DNA from: Pontibacter virosus
GTDB lineage: Bacteria > Bacteroidota > Bacteroidia > Cytophagales > Hymenobacteraceae
DNA length: 64,000 bases
Direction of reading: 5' to 3'
Assembly (NCBI RefSeq): GCF_003096355.1
Contig: NZ_QEKI01000002.1
Span: forward strand, 62,001 to 126,000
Position 1 is the first letter of the stretch. Each line of letters begins with the position of its first letter. Shown one piece after another: positions 1 to 7,082 of this stretch. Made by a program: the position numbers and the translations under genes. Under the pieces are notes generated by a model. It was not told the DNA's origin and made no database searches. It saw only the letters and a list, made by a program, of their open reading frames with translations.

Positions 1-306
1 TGCCTGTTCCGGTGTAAGCTTGAATTCTTTTCTGTATACCTTAAAGCCCATCATGGTGATCACTACCCGGAGCTGCTGGTCCAGCGGGAGACCAGGTACA
101 CGGAAGCTGCCTTTCTCGTCACTCATTCTGTATGTTACCATGACTGTGTCTGCAGCTGTATAAACGGCGACTGTGGCGTAAGGGAGAGCTCCTTTGGTTG
201 CTTCATCAAGGAGAAGGCCTTTTAATTCCCCTTTCTGGCTTTGAGCCTTCATTTCCGGAATAAAAAACAAGAACAGGAACAGGACTGAGAGCAGCATGTA
301 TTTCAT
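1..306 (-). CDS. Secreted protein with carboxypeptidase-regulatory-like domain (5' part only)
   Basis: Only the first 102 codons lie in the window; the frame is open to base 1. The translation starts with a hydrophobic signal peptide (about residues 1-21, ending near KAQS), followed by a beta-sandwich of the CarboxypepD_reg-like type: 'LKGLLLDEATKGALPYATV', then an S-D-E-K-G-S-F turn and 'MGFK'. In Bacteroidota this domain begins many TonB-dependent receptors and other outer-membrane barrels, so the full gene is probably an outer-membrane receptor or related surface protein. Because the remainder is outside the window the substrate cannot be inferred. ATG at 306 is the first in-frame start and puts the signal peptide directly at the N terminus. 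Confidence 0.75.
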   Translation of the reverse strand, partial: MKYMLLSVLFLFLFFIPEMKAQSQKGELKGLLLDEATKGALPYATVAVYTAADTVMVTYRMSDEKGSFRVPGLPLDQQLRVVITMMGFKVYRKEFKLTPEQA

Positions 307-688
307 AGAGAACAGGTTAAGTTTGAATGCAGGCAGACAGGAAATCTGCATACAAACTTTACCGCAGATCTATTGGCAACCTAAAAAGTACTACAAAATA
401 CATAAATTTTATATATATAAAAAATCAGATATTGGAGCTTTGGCTTTTTGGAACAGGTAAGCTGAAGTTTTCAACGCGTAAAGCTTGTCTATTACAGGTA
501 AAGGCATTTTTAAGGTATAAATCTGATTCAGAAAAGAATTTATACTTCCTGCTTATGCTCTTTACAGAAATCCAGGCTCACTTTGCTTCGCCGGAGGTCA
601 TTAAGTTCTGCAGGTAACCCAACTGTAATTGCTTACAACTGCTTACTATAGCACAGACATCCGCTTATGCCAAAGGCTAATTGATGCT
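307..688. other. Gene-free AT-rich spacer
   Basis: This stretch separates two leftward genes. A 96-codon rightward frame (327-617) runs through it, but its translation is rich in K/Y/F with no recognisable domain and reads like chance coding in AT-rich DNA. No convincing hairpin terminator or RNA gene was seen. Confidence 0.5.
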
Positions 689-1351
689 TTATACCCTGGC
701 CCAGGGACTGATGCCTGCCGCCCTGATCTTGAAGTATAGCAGCAACAGGTAGACCATGTCGAAAACAAAGATGCTCACATACAACAGGATCAGGAAGTTG
801 GATCCGGGAAAGTAGAGGTAGAGCAGCACAGAAGGAAAAACGGTGCCGACCATCTTGCACAGCGCAATGTAGAGCGACTGCCCGGCGTGACTGTTTCGCC
901 TCAGGAGCAGGTGGATGAAGAGAACGGACATCAGTAGGTTCTGGCTGAAGGCCGCGTACACCCCGTTCAGGTCGTCAAACTCCCGCGACATCAGCAAAAT
1001 AAATAGAAAGGACAAGAGCAGGGTGAGCAGAAAGGCGGGGTAAAAAAGCCGGCCGGGCAGATGCTCCGGAAATTCCTTTCTTCCATACCTCAGGTACTGG
1101 ATCAGAATTCCCACATCCAGGGCGAGCCAGGCGTAATCAATGTAAAGCTGCGGCTTGCTGTGCGGGTGCACGAAAGAGAAGATGAACTCCCAGGAGAGGT
1201 TCGCACAAAGCGCAACCACCGGCATGCCATAGGTTTTGTCGACAAAGCCCCGCCGCAGGATGAGCAGGTACGTCAGTGACCAGAAGATACCGCTGCATAC
1301 TTTCAGAATGACATCTACGGTTGGATCTACATCTAGCGGGTTCTGTAGCAT
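689..1351 (-). CDS. Seven-helix membrane protein resembling Pyr4/PaxB-type transmembrane terpene cyclases
   Basis: The 220-residue product is almost entirely hydrophobic, with about seven predicted membrane helices and no signal peptide. Two features match what is known of the Pyr4 family of integral-membrane terpene cyclases: an N-x-x-W-E-F segment with acidic E55 in the second helix region, and an F-D-x-x-Y segment with D197 in the last helix. In fungal Pyr4, one Glu and one Asp at comparable places are needed for protonating the epoxide substrate. Bacterial relatives exist but are mostly uncharacterised. No prenyltransferase or epoxidase gene is adjacent, so a substrate cannot be proposed. 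It could instead be an unrelated small membrane sensor that converges on this pattern. ATG at 1351 is used; the stop is at 689-691. Confidence 0.5.
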   Translation of the reverse strand: MLQNPLDVDPTVDVILKVCSGIFWSLTYLLILRRGFVDKTYGMPVVALCANLSWEFIFSFVHPHSKPQLYIDYAWLALDVGILIQYLRYGRKEFPEHLPGRLFYPAFLLTLLLSFLFILLMSREFDDLNGVYAAFSQNLLMSVLFIHLLLRRNSHAGQSLYIALCKMVGTVFPSVLLYLYFPGSNFLILLYVSIFVFDMVYLLLLYFKIRAAGISPWARV

Positions 1352-1424
1352 GTGTGCTTGCCTTGGTCCCTGAATTTATAGTTGCTGCTTAAGTACTCTA
1401 TACCTGCTGGAGTCTTTTCATACT

Positions 1425-1727
1425 TTGTTGCACTTGGGCAGGTTATTGAAAGTAGGTATTTATCTCACCAAGTACGTCACTAAGAATAAAGCTGAGTTGA
1501 GATGCTGGGTATGGAATTGCTCTAAATCAATCTCTGCTCTCTATACCGACTTCTATACTGATTACGACTTTTTAGAAGGTTTACAGAGGCTAAAGCAAGA
1601 TGAGATAAAAGAAGTACCCCTAGAGTTCTGTACGCTTTACCTTATCCCCCTAGACAAGACGACAATAAGGTTTTATGACAGACTTGAGAATAAGAATAGA
1701 CAAACACTAAAGAACTTAAATCAATAA
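1425..1727 (+). pseudogene. Probable C-terminal remnant of a rolling-circle replication initiator
   Basis: The frame is open from 1374 but has no ATG before the conserved part; the only early start is TTG at 1425. The translation contains 'YLTKYVTK' followed about ten residues later by 'CSKSISALYT'. A Y-x-x-K-Y-x-x-K segment followed by an R/S-rich strand is typical of the second catalytic motif of HUH Rep proteins of small plasmids and microvirus-like phages. The upstream motifs (HUH, FTLT-like) are missing, so the gene looks 5'-truncated where the AT-rich island begins. A second small gene follows 4 bases after its stop. The assignment rests on motif reading only. Confidence 0.35.
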
Positions 1728-1731
1728 GAAT

Positions 1732-2004
1732 ATGCCAGTATCAAGAAATAGAAAAAAGCAGAACAACCAGAATAACAATTATCAGCCTAGAATAGCACGT
1801 CCAATGTGCGTACATGAGCTATTTGAAATGCAGTTTAATAATTGCAGGAAATGCGGAAGGCCTAGAGATAAGTTTGAGTATGATGAGCTACCGAAAGAGG
1901 AACAACAGCATTGGGATGAATCTGGAGTTCAAGAATCAATAGATTTTATTGTCTATTGTCCGAGTTGCGAGGAGAACTCCGCGATTTTAGAGGTAGATCA
2001 TTAA
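1732..2004 (+). CDS. Small zinc-ribbon-like hypothetical protein
   Basis: This 90-residue protein starts with a basic, Asn/Gln-rich tail and carries two CxxC pairs: 'NCRKCGRP' near residue 38 and 'VYCPSCEE' near residue 75. Such a spacing suggests a single zinc-ribbon fold. The middle is acidic. ATG at 1732 lies 4 bases after the preceding Rep-like frame, so the two were probably co-transcribed on the original element. Family not recognised; small zinc-ribbon proteins next to Rep genes are common on plasmids and ssDNA phages. Its base composition is AT-rich like the rest of the island. Confidence 0.45.
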   Translation: MPVSRNRKKQNNQNNNYQPRIARPMCVHELFEMQFNNCRKCGRPRDKFEYDELPKEEQQHWDESGVQESIDFIVYCPSCEENSAILEVDH

Positions 2005-2058
2005 TAACAAAATAGGGAGGCTATTATGCTTCCTCTTTTTGCTATAGAGATTTAGCTA

Positions 2059-3117
2059 CTAATTTATCCAATTATCAAGATTATACTTAAGTTTTGTTTT
2101 ACGAGAAATGTTAGCATGAGCAATAGCAATACCAACGCTAGTTAGTGACATGTTTTTAACAGAAGATTTATTCCACCTACTAATAAACTCTTCAAATGGA
2201 GGATAGGCGTTGATTAATAACTGCTTGACTTCGCTTCCACTCATTAAATTGCTTCTGCTAAATCTAATCAAATTGACTATTTCTTGCTCAGGAACCTTTG
2301 CCATAGAAAGAATAATTTCTAAGTACTTATCAGTAGCAGGATAGACTTGAAACTTATCGGGATAATTAATGCAAGGAACTATCAATCCTCTAGTAGCGTC
2401 GGTAAGCAAATTATGTTTTTCGATCTCTTCAATAGTGAAACCCTTAGAGAACAAACCGAAATAACTATTTAGAAACACATTTTCGATTGGTAATGTATTT
2501 AAAGTTATTGATCCACATCCTGTAAATTCTAAGTGTTGATATCGGGAGCTGTTATCGACTAACCCGGATATAAATGGCATTAGGTTAGATTCGATGTATG
2601 TTACTAAATCTTTAAGGCTAGATATATTGCTATAAAATGAATACTTGGTAATAAATATCAAAGAAAGAGCATCAAACTGATCAGCTGTTAACTTGGGCGC
2701 AACGCTTATGCATTCATCTAAAACTATTTGCTGCAAGTTTCTATTAGGGATTTGGGCTCTTTCGACAAGAATATCTTCCAGAAGTTCAGCTAAGCTTTTA
2801 TCTCCAGTCTTAGCATACTCTTTCTGTGCATTAAAAAGAGAATACTGCATACCTGGATCTTTCATTGAATTGATAGACTCAGGTTCTCTATCTTCTAGTT
2901 TTTTTAAGAAACTTTCGAGTAGCTCTTCGGATCTAGAGATAACTATTTTATAAGCCTCTTCCGCTAATACCAAGCTATTACTTTTGAAAACTTTTTGTGC
3001 TTCTTCTCTTACAACCTCTTTGGTTTCAGAATAGGAAAGGCCTTGGTAAATGATATCCCTACCAGCTTGGAGGTTCTGTGAATTATCACCAGAGTTTTGT
3101 CCCTGTTTTTCAAACAT
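2059..3117 (-). CDS. LPO_1073/Vpar_1526 family protein with QAGRDI tag
   Basis: From ATG at 3117 the product is 352 residues and opens with 'MFEKQGQNSGDNSQNLQAGR', then D-I-I-Y-Q-G-L-S-Y-S-E and a long helical region. This layout (MF..Q, GDNS.N.QA..DI, GLSYSE) matches the LPO_1073/Vpar_1526 family, a widespread family of unknown function often found in variable regions. A longer frame reaches 3246, but ATG 3117 begins exactly at the family N terminus and lies 4 bases after the stop of the upstream small gene, so it is preferred. No membrane segment or catalytic motif is evident; residues about 30-100 look coiled-coil and the C-terminal 200 residues alpha/beta. Base composition is clearly AT-richer than in flanking housekeeping genes. 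Confidence 0.7.
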   Translation of the reverse strand: MFEKQGQNSGDNSQNLQAGRDIIYQGLSYSETKEVVREEAQKVFKSNSLVLAEEAYKIVISRSEELLESFLKKLEDREPESINSMKDPGMQYSLFNAQKEYAKTGDKSLAELLEDILVERAQIPNRNLQQIVLDECISVAPKLTADQFDALSLIFITKYSFYSNISSLKDLVTYIESNLMPFISGLVDNSSRYQHLEFTGCGSITLNTLPIENVFLNSYFGLFSKGFTIEEIEKHNLLTDATRGLIVPCINYPDKFQVYPATDKYLEIILSMAKVPEQEIVNLIRFSRSNLMSGSEVKQLLINAYPPFEEFISRWNKSSVKNMSLTSVGIAIAHANISRKTKLKYNLDNWIN

Positions 3118-3121
3118 ATCT

Positions 3122-3355
3122 CTAAAGTTTAATATCTCTGCCTGCTTGATAATTCTTTGAATTATTCCCCCCTCTTTGATTTTGAGCTGTCTTTGCTCTC
3201 TCTTCTTTTGGTGTCTCGGTTTTGATAAATCCGACCAGACCAGCAATTAATACTAGAGTAGATATTACGGGCTCATACCCAAAATCAAAGATCATCCAAA
3301 GTATACTAGCCATTAAAGCTATAATGTTTGAGGTCAAGAGAATTATCTTCAGCAT
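3122..3355 (-). CDS. Small two-helix membrane protein ending in a QAGRDI tag
   Basis: The 77-residue product (ATG at 3355; a TTG four codons earlier is possible) has two membrane helices at about residues 3-22 and 30-48, then a charged linker and the terminal segment 'GGNNSKNYQAGRDIKL'. The last part matches the 'GDNSQNLQAGRDI' segment at the N terminus of the protein encoded immediately downstream (4-base gap). Both genes therefore form one translationally close unit whose products carry the same tag, suggesting membrane anchoring or co-assembly of the larger partner. Function unknown. The gene is AT-rich and sits next to tRNA-Leu. Confidence 0.6.
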   Translation of the reverse strand: MLKIILLTSNIIALMASILWMIFDFGYEPVISTLVLIAGLVGFIKTETPKEERAKTAQNQRGGNNSKNYQAGRDIKL

Positions 3356-3461
3356 ATCAATAATCAATAGGAAGAATAAATATATCTTTTATTTTTTATA
3401 GGCGCTAAAGATGGAGTTCTAAAATAAAATATTCCGTCCCCTACACCATCCCCGAAAACAA

Positions 3462-3498
3462 AAAAGGCCCTGCAGATTCATCATCTACAGGGCCTTTT
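3462..3498 (-). terminator. Rho-independent terminator downstream of tRNA-Leu
   Basis: An 11-bp stem AAAAGGCCCTG / CAGGGCCTTTT encloses a loop of about 15 bases. Read leftward it ends in a T-rich tract, as expected for termination of the leftward tRNA-Leu transcript. It also separates the tRNA from the accessory island. Confidence 0.75.
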
Positions 3499-3508
3499 CA
3501 TTTAATTG

Positions 3509-3592
3509 TACCTTGGGCCGGAGTCGAACCGGCACGAGTGTAACCTCATTGGTGTTTGAGACCAACGCGTCTACCAATTCCGCCACCAAGGC
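3509..3592 (-). tRNA. tRNA-Leu (anticodon CAA)
   Basis: Read leftward, the 84-base sequence begins GCCTTGGTGG and folds as a class II tRNA: acceptor stem GCCTTGG/CCAAGGT with discriminator A, D-arm containing AATTGGTAGACGC, a 5-bp anticodon stem around CTCAAAC (anticodon at 3556-3558), a variable arm and the T-arm GGTTCGACTCC. CCA is not encoded. The hscB gene lies just upstream in the same direction. AT-rich accessory DNA begins on its 3' side, which is the usual side for integration at tRNA genes. Confidence 0.93.
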
Positions 3593-3614
3593 ATTAATCC
3601 TACCTGATCGACTA

Positions 3615-4148
3615 TCAGGAACGGGTTGCAAACTTAGATAAAGTTTCCTGAATACGCAACAAATATTTTTTCTTCAGATAGTAGGTTTTAACCTCCTCCA
3701 GGGCCTCTTCTTTGGTAACTCCATGAAGCTCAGGGTATCGCTGCAGCACCGGCAATATGTCGTTTTCCAGCTGCGCCATCGTGCCCGTGCTCTTCTCTCC
3801 TATTTCGTGCAGCTTGGCTGCATCAAAGTCGAACTCCAGCTCCATCAGTTCCTCGTTGATCTCCATCATCTCCATCAGAAAATCGCCGGGAATCTCATTT
3901 TTGCCACCTTCATCCAATAGGCCGTGTTCCTTCAGAATATACTGCATGCGCAGGTCAGAATCACTGAGGGTGCGGTAGGCGTTGGTGTTAAGCGTGGATA
4001 GCTCCAGGATCTTCTGTTGGGTACCCAGGTCCTCGTTGGCATAGAAGTCCGGGTGGTACTCGCGGCTCAGCTCGTAATAGCGACGCTTGATCGCTTTCTC
4101 GTCCGGCAAAAAACTCTCAGGTATATGGTATAACTCGAAGTAATTCAT
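3615..4148 (-). CDS. hscB: Fe-S cluster co-chaperone HscB (J-domain protein)
   Basis: The 177-residue protein has an N-terminal J domain with the HPD tripeptide at residues 32-34 ('REYHPDF') and a C-terminal three-helix region rich in Glu and Leu ('EIPGDFLMEMMEINEELME') that in HscB binds the IscU scaffold. The family recruits scaffold-bound Fe-S clusters to the Hsp70 HscA. Length fits HscB (about 170-180). No isc/suf genes are adjacent here, as is common in Bacteroidota. ATG at 4148 places the J domain at the extreme N terminus. A -7-like box lies about 50 bases upstream. Confidence 0.9.
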   Translation of the reverse strand: MNYFELYHIPESFLPDEKAIKRRYYELSREYHPDFYANEDLGTQQKILELSTLNTNAYRTLSDSDLRMQYILKEHGLLDEGGKNEIPGDFLMEMMEINEELMELEFDFDAAKLHEIGEKSTGTMAQLENDILPVLQRYPELHGVTKEEALEEVKTYYLKKKYLLRIQETLSKFATRS

Positions 4149-4195
4149 AGTTCGCAGTGTTCGGTTAGCAGGTATAAAGTAAACAGTATACGTAG

Positions 4196-4203
4196 CAAAG
4201 GTA
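4196..4203 (-). promoter_or_regulatory. Candidate -7 box for hscB
   Basis: Read leftward this is TACCTTTG, a perfect match to the Bacteroidota -7 consensus TAnnTTTG. A TTTG lies 16 bases upstream (4220-4223), shorter than the usual 19-21 base spacing to the -33 element, so the call is tentative. Confidence 0.35.
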
Positions 4204-4248
4204 AAGGAATTGCTGATTGCAAACCTTTAATTCTATGCCGGTACCTGC

Positions 4249-4539
4249 CTATACCTGCACCGACCGGTGCGACCAAGCCTGCGGCTTGTCGGCAAAAAGG
4301 GCTTTGGTGGCTTTCCATACCTGACCGAATAGTTCGGAGTCGCGGTAGTTGTTGAGGTGCTCCTCGGAGTCCCAAAGGCTGTAGGTGCTGTAGATATTCG
4401 GGTGGTTGAGGTCCTGCAACAACTCTACATGGTTGCAGCCCTCAAAAGCCTTGATCTTGTCTTTCGAATTGCGGAAAATCTCCAGAAAATCATCTGTCTT
4501 TTCTGGCTGAAAGGTCATGCGGACGATGCGAATCAACAT
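4249..4539 (-). CDS. Antibiotic biosynthesis monooxygenase (ABM) superfamily protein
   Basis: The 96-residue product is a single dimeric ferredoxin-like ABM domain: 'MLIRIVRMTFQPEKTDDFLE', then 'IKAFEGCNHVELLQDLNHP', 'YSLWDSEEHLNNYRDSELF' and a final helix/strand. The W-x-S-x-E-x-L-x-x-Y pattern is typical of the quinol-monooxygenase/YgiN-like branch. Members act on quinols or haem or are only structural; the exact substrate cannot be told. The gene stands alone, with a low-complexity spacer upstream and hscB downstream. Confidence 0.8.
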   Translation of the reverse strand: MLIRIVRMTFQPEKTDDFLEIFRNSKDKIKAFEGCNHVELLQDLNHPNIYSTYSLWDSEEHLNNYRDSELFGQVWKATKALFADKPQAWSHRSVQV

Positions 4540-4544
4540 ATTGA

Positions 4545-4728
4545 GTGAGTTAGTGATTTAGTGAGTCTTGAATGATTGATAATTAAATAGATTTTCAATC
4601 AGGATTAACTTCTTAATCTCTCCATCAAAATTAAGCAATTAATAAATCCCTCATTCACTAAACCATTCATTCAATCACTAACTCACCCAATCACTCATCC
4701 ACTTAATCACTCATTCACTCAATCCCAA
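4545..4728. repeat. Low-complexity spacer of ACTCATTCACTCAATC-like words with inverted halves
   Basis: The left edge (4545-4578) is built of TGAGTGAGTTAGTG-like words and the right edge (4651-4728) of their complements (ACTAACTCACCCAATCACTC and similar). The two halves can pair imperfectly into a long hairpin. It separates two leftward genes. Likely a slippage-generated array; no coding potential. Confidence 0.6.
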
Positions 4729-4729
4729 C

Positions 4730-5506
4730 CTAAGCTCCCGGGTAAAACCGCACGTCAACCTGCGAGTCGAAGCCGAGGCCGAGCAGTTCGGAGGCGTTGC
4801 CTTTGTTGATGCCGATGCAGAGCTGGCCGAGGTGGTTGTAGAGGCAGCAGCAGTCGCCGTCTTCTACCTGGGTATAGTTCTGGTGGATGCGGCCCACCGT
4901 TTCGCGACCAAAGTGCACAGTGTATGTACGGCCATGGGCGATAGTATCCACGCTATCTTTGGTGATGTTGGTGATCAGGTTGCCGTAGCGGTCCACGTGG
5001 ATGACGTGCCCTGTTACGGAGTGGTCGTTGAGGCGCAACTGGCGGTTCAGTAGCTGCTTGTAGCTTGTAGTGCGCTCGCCCAGCACGTCAATGTCACCGC
5101 CCTTTGCCAGGAAGAGCGCGGCAGGTGCCAACAGCTCTTTGGCCGGGAAAGGCAGCACGTCTTCATCTGTCTGCAGTTCGACCACAATCTCGGCCTGCCC
5201 CTCGGTGATGAGGGAAAGCAGCCCGTTGTCAGCCAGCAAAAAGTAGTGCCCCTGGTATTTTGCAGCATGATATTTGCCCTGTTTACAACCGTGCGTGTCT
5301 ACGGCGATCAGGTGCACCGTGCCTTCCGGAAATTCCCGGAAAACGGACCCGATCACATACTCCGCCTGCGGGATGTTGAACGGCTCAATGCCATGTGAAA
5401 TGTCCACTATCTGGGCCTGTGGCTGCAGCGACAGCATCGCGGCCTTAACGGCAGCCACGTAATGGTCGGTATAACCAAAGTCGGAGGTGAATGTAATTAC
5501 AGCCAT
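4730..5506 (-). CDS. SAM hydroxide adenosyltransferase (SAM hydrolase, DUF62 family)
   Basis: From ATG at 5506 the product is 258 residues, starting 'MAVITFTSDFGYTDHYVAAV', the signature of the fluorinase/chlorinase/DUF62 superfamily (D9 in T-S-D-F-G binds the ribose). Further family blocks are 'IVDISHGIEPFN', 'HLIAVDTHG', 'LLADNGLLSL' and the C-terminal domain 'VIHVDRYGNLITNI'. Plain members hydrolyse S-adenosylmethionine to adenosine and methionine. It lacks context for halogenation. The frame extends 15 codons upstream but those residues precede the conserved start. Divergently transcribed from phoH. Confidence 0.85.
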   Translation of the reverse strand: MAVITFTSDFGYTDHYVAAVKAAMLSLQPQAQIVDISHGIEPFNIPQAEYVIGSVFREFPEGTVHLIAVDTHGCKQGKYHAAKYQGHYFLLADNGLLSLITEGQAEIVVELQTDEDVLPFPAKELLAPAALFLAKGGDIDVLGERTTSYKQLLNRQLRLNDHSVTGHVIHVDRYGNLITNITKDSVDTIAHGRTYTVHFGRETVGRIHQNYTQVEDGDCCCLYNHLGQLCIGINKGNASELLGLGFDSQVDVRFYPGA

Positions 5507-5603
5507 AGAGCGAACTATAATTTGTGTAGATTTGTCATCATTGTGTAACAATTTTAGCTAATTTACAGAATATATTACCAACGTACTATATAAGCTTAAA
5601 CAT

Positions 5604-6632
5604 TTGGTAGAGAAAGTAATAACATTAGAGAATATCTCTCTTATCGATTTTCTGGGGACAGAGAATCAGAATATCAAACAGCTTGCAGCCGCATTTCCGA
5701 GCAGCAAGATCATATCCAGAGGCAACGAAATCAAAATTCAGGGGCAAACGCCAGAGATAACCAAAATTCACGAAATCCTTTCTTCGCTGATCGATCACTA
5801 TCACAAGTTCGGGAAGATTACGCATAACAGCGTAAATAGATACCTTTCTTCTGATCCTTTTACGGACGAGGAAGTGATCGTTACTTCGCCGGATGTAATC
5901 GTGTACGGCAGCAAGGGCGGCATTATCAAAGCCAAGACGCCTAACCAGAAAAAACTGGTGGACCTGGTGGAGACTCATGACCTGGTGTTTGCGCTGGGGC
6001 CCGCCGGTACCGGTAAGACCTATATCTCGGTGGCCATGGCGGTGCGCGCGCTCAAGAACAAGGAGGTGCGCAAGATCATCATCTCCCGCCCTGTGGTGGA
6101 AGCTGGCGAAAACCTGGGTTTTTTGCCAGGCGACATGAAAGAGAAGGTGGATCCGTATCTGCGCCCGATCTATGATGCCCTCGAGGACATGATCCCGATG
6201 GAAAAGCTCAAATACTATCAGGAAAACAAGATTATCGAAATCGCTCCGCTGGCTTACATGCGTGGCCGCACCCTGAGCAACGCCTTTGTGTTGCTGGATG
6301 AGGCACAGAACACCACGCCAGCGCAGATCAAGATGTTCCTGACCCGTATGGGCCCTACCTCTAAGGTAATGATCAACGGTGACCGTTCGCAGATTGACTT
6401 GCCGCGCCACCAGCGCTCCGGCCTGATGGATGCCCTCCATACCTTGCGTGATATCAAGGGGATCGGATTCATCGAGATGCAGCCGGAGGACGTGATGCGT
6501 CACCGCCTGGTACGCGACATCGTGGATGCCTACACCAAAGCCGACGACGAGCGCCTGGCCGCCCGCTTGGAAGCCGAAGCCGCTGAGGAAGGCACACCTG
6601 TGACGGTGAACGGCCGCAGAAAGAAGGTATAG
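5604..6632 (+). CDS. phoH: PhoH family P-loop ATPase
   Basis: The 342-residue product has an N-terminal KH-like region (about 10-70), then the PhoH P-loop ATPase core: Walker A 'GPAGTGKT' at 132-139, 'SRPVVEAGENLGFLPGDM' near 161-178, Walker B 'LLDEAQN' at 230-236 and 'INGDRSQIDLP'. PhoH proteins are thought to act on RNA, often linked to RNA processing, but the substrate is not settled. No ATG precedes the conserved N terminus, so TTG at 5604 is the likely start. The C terminus is acidic then basic (GRRKKV). A GNAT gene and comEC follow closely, perhaps as one transcript. Confidence 0.88.
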   Translation: MVEKVITLENISLIDFLGTENQNIKQLAAAFPSSKIISRGNEIKIQGQTPEITKIHEILSSLIDHYHKFGKITHNSVNRYLSSDPFTDEEVIVTSPDVIVYGSKGGIIKAKTPNQKKLVDLVETHDLVFALGPAGTGKTYISVAMAVRALKNKEVRKIIISRPVVEAGENLGFLPGDMKEKVDPYLRPIYDALEDMIPMEKLKYYQENKIIEIAPLAYMRGRTLSNAFVLLDEAQNTTPAQIKMFLTRMGPTSKVMINGDRSQIDLPRHQRSGLMDALHTLRDIKGIGFIEMQPEDVMRHRLVRDIVDAYTKADDERLAARLEAEAAEEGTPVTVNGRRKKV

Positions 6633-6653
6633 CAGCTGATCGGATAACACAAG

Positions 6654-7082
6654 ATGATTGAGGTAATACGTGTTGAACGCGAGCAGGATAGGTCTGCCGC
6701 GTTCAGCATACGTGAACAGGTTTTTGTAGAAGAGCAGCAGGTTCCCCGCGAAGCGGAACGTGACCAGTTTGAGTCGACGGCCCGCCACTATTTGGCTACC
6801 TGCGACGGTATACCTTGCGGTGCCGCCCGTTGGCGACAGACGGAGCAAGGTATAAAGCTGGAGCGCTTTGCCGTGCTAGCTAGTTACCGCAACCGACAGG
6901 TGGGTGCCGCGCTGTTGCAGGCCGTGCTGCAGGATGTGCAGACCGACCATGCGGACAGCAAGGTATACCTGAACGCACAGTTGCCGGCCGTTAACTTCTA
7001 CAAGCGCCACGGCTTTGTACCCGAAGGCGATATGTTTACCGAGTGCGACATACAGCACTACAAAATGGTGTATAAGGGCTGA
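6654..7082 (+). CDS. GNAT family N-acetyltransferase (YjcF-like)
   Basis: The 142-residue protein fits a single GNAT domain: 'AFSIREQVFVEEQQVP' (typical start of the YjcF/ElaA branch), 'GAARWRQ', the acetyl-CoA loop 'YRNRQVGAALLQAVL' (R-x-x-x-x-G) and 'NAQLPAVNFYKRHGFVPEG'. These enzymes acetylate small amines; substrate unknown. Its stop codon overlaps the comEC start (TGATG), so the two are translationally coupled. Confidence 0.85.
   Translation: MIEVIRVEREQDRSAAFSIREQVFVEEQQVPREAERDQFESTARHYLATCDGIPCGAARWRQTEQGIKLERFAVLASYRNRQVGAALLQAVLQDVQTDHADSKVYLNAQLPAVNFYKRHGFVPEGDMFTECDIQHYKMVYKG

Noticed and set aside
327..617. 96-codon rightward frame in the first spacer
   Set aside because: AT-rich chance frame with K/Y/F-rich translation and no domain.
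1357..1372. TGCCTTGGT near 1362 as a possible copy of the tRNA-Leu end (attachment site)
   Set aside because: Only about nine bases match, and they match the tRNA 5' end in the opposite orientation, so it does not behave as a direct attL/attR pair.
5625..6848. 407-codon leftward frame opposite phoH
   Set aside because: It lies antisense to phoH, whose Walker motifs are clear; the long antisense frame reflects codon bias.
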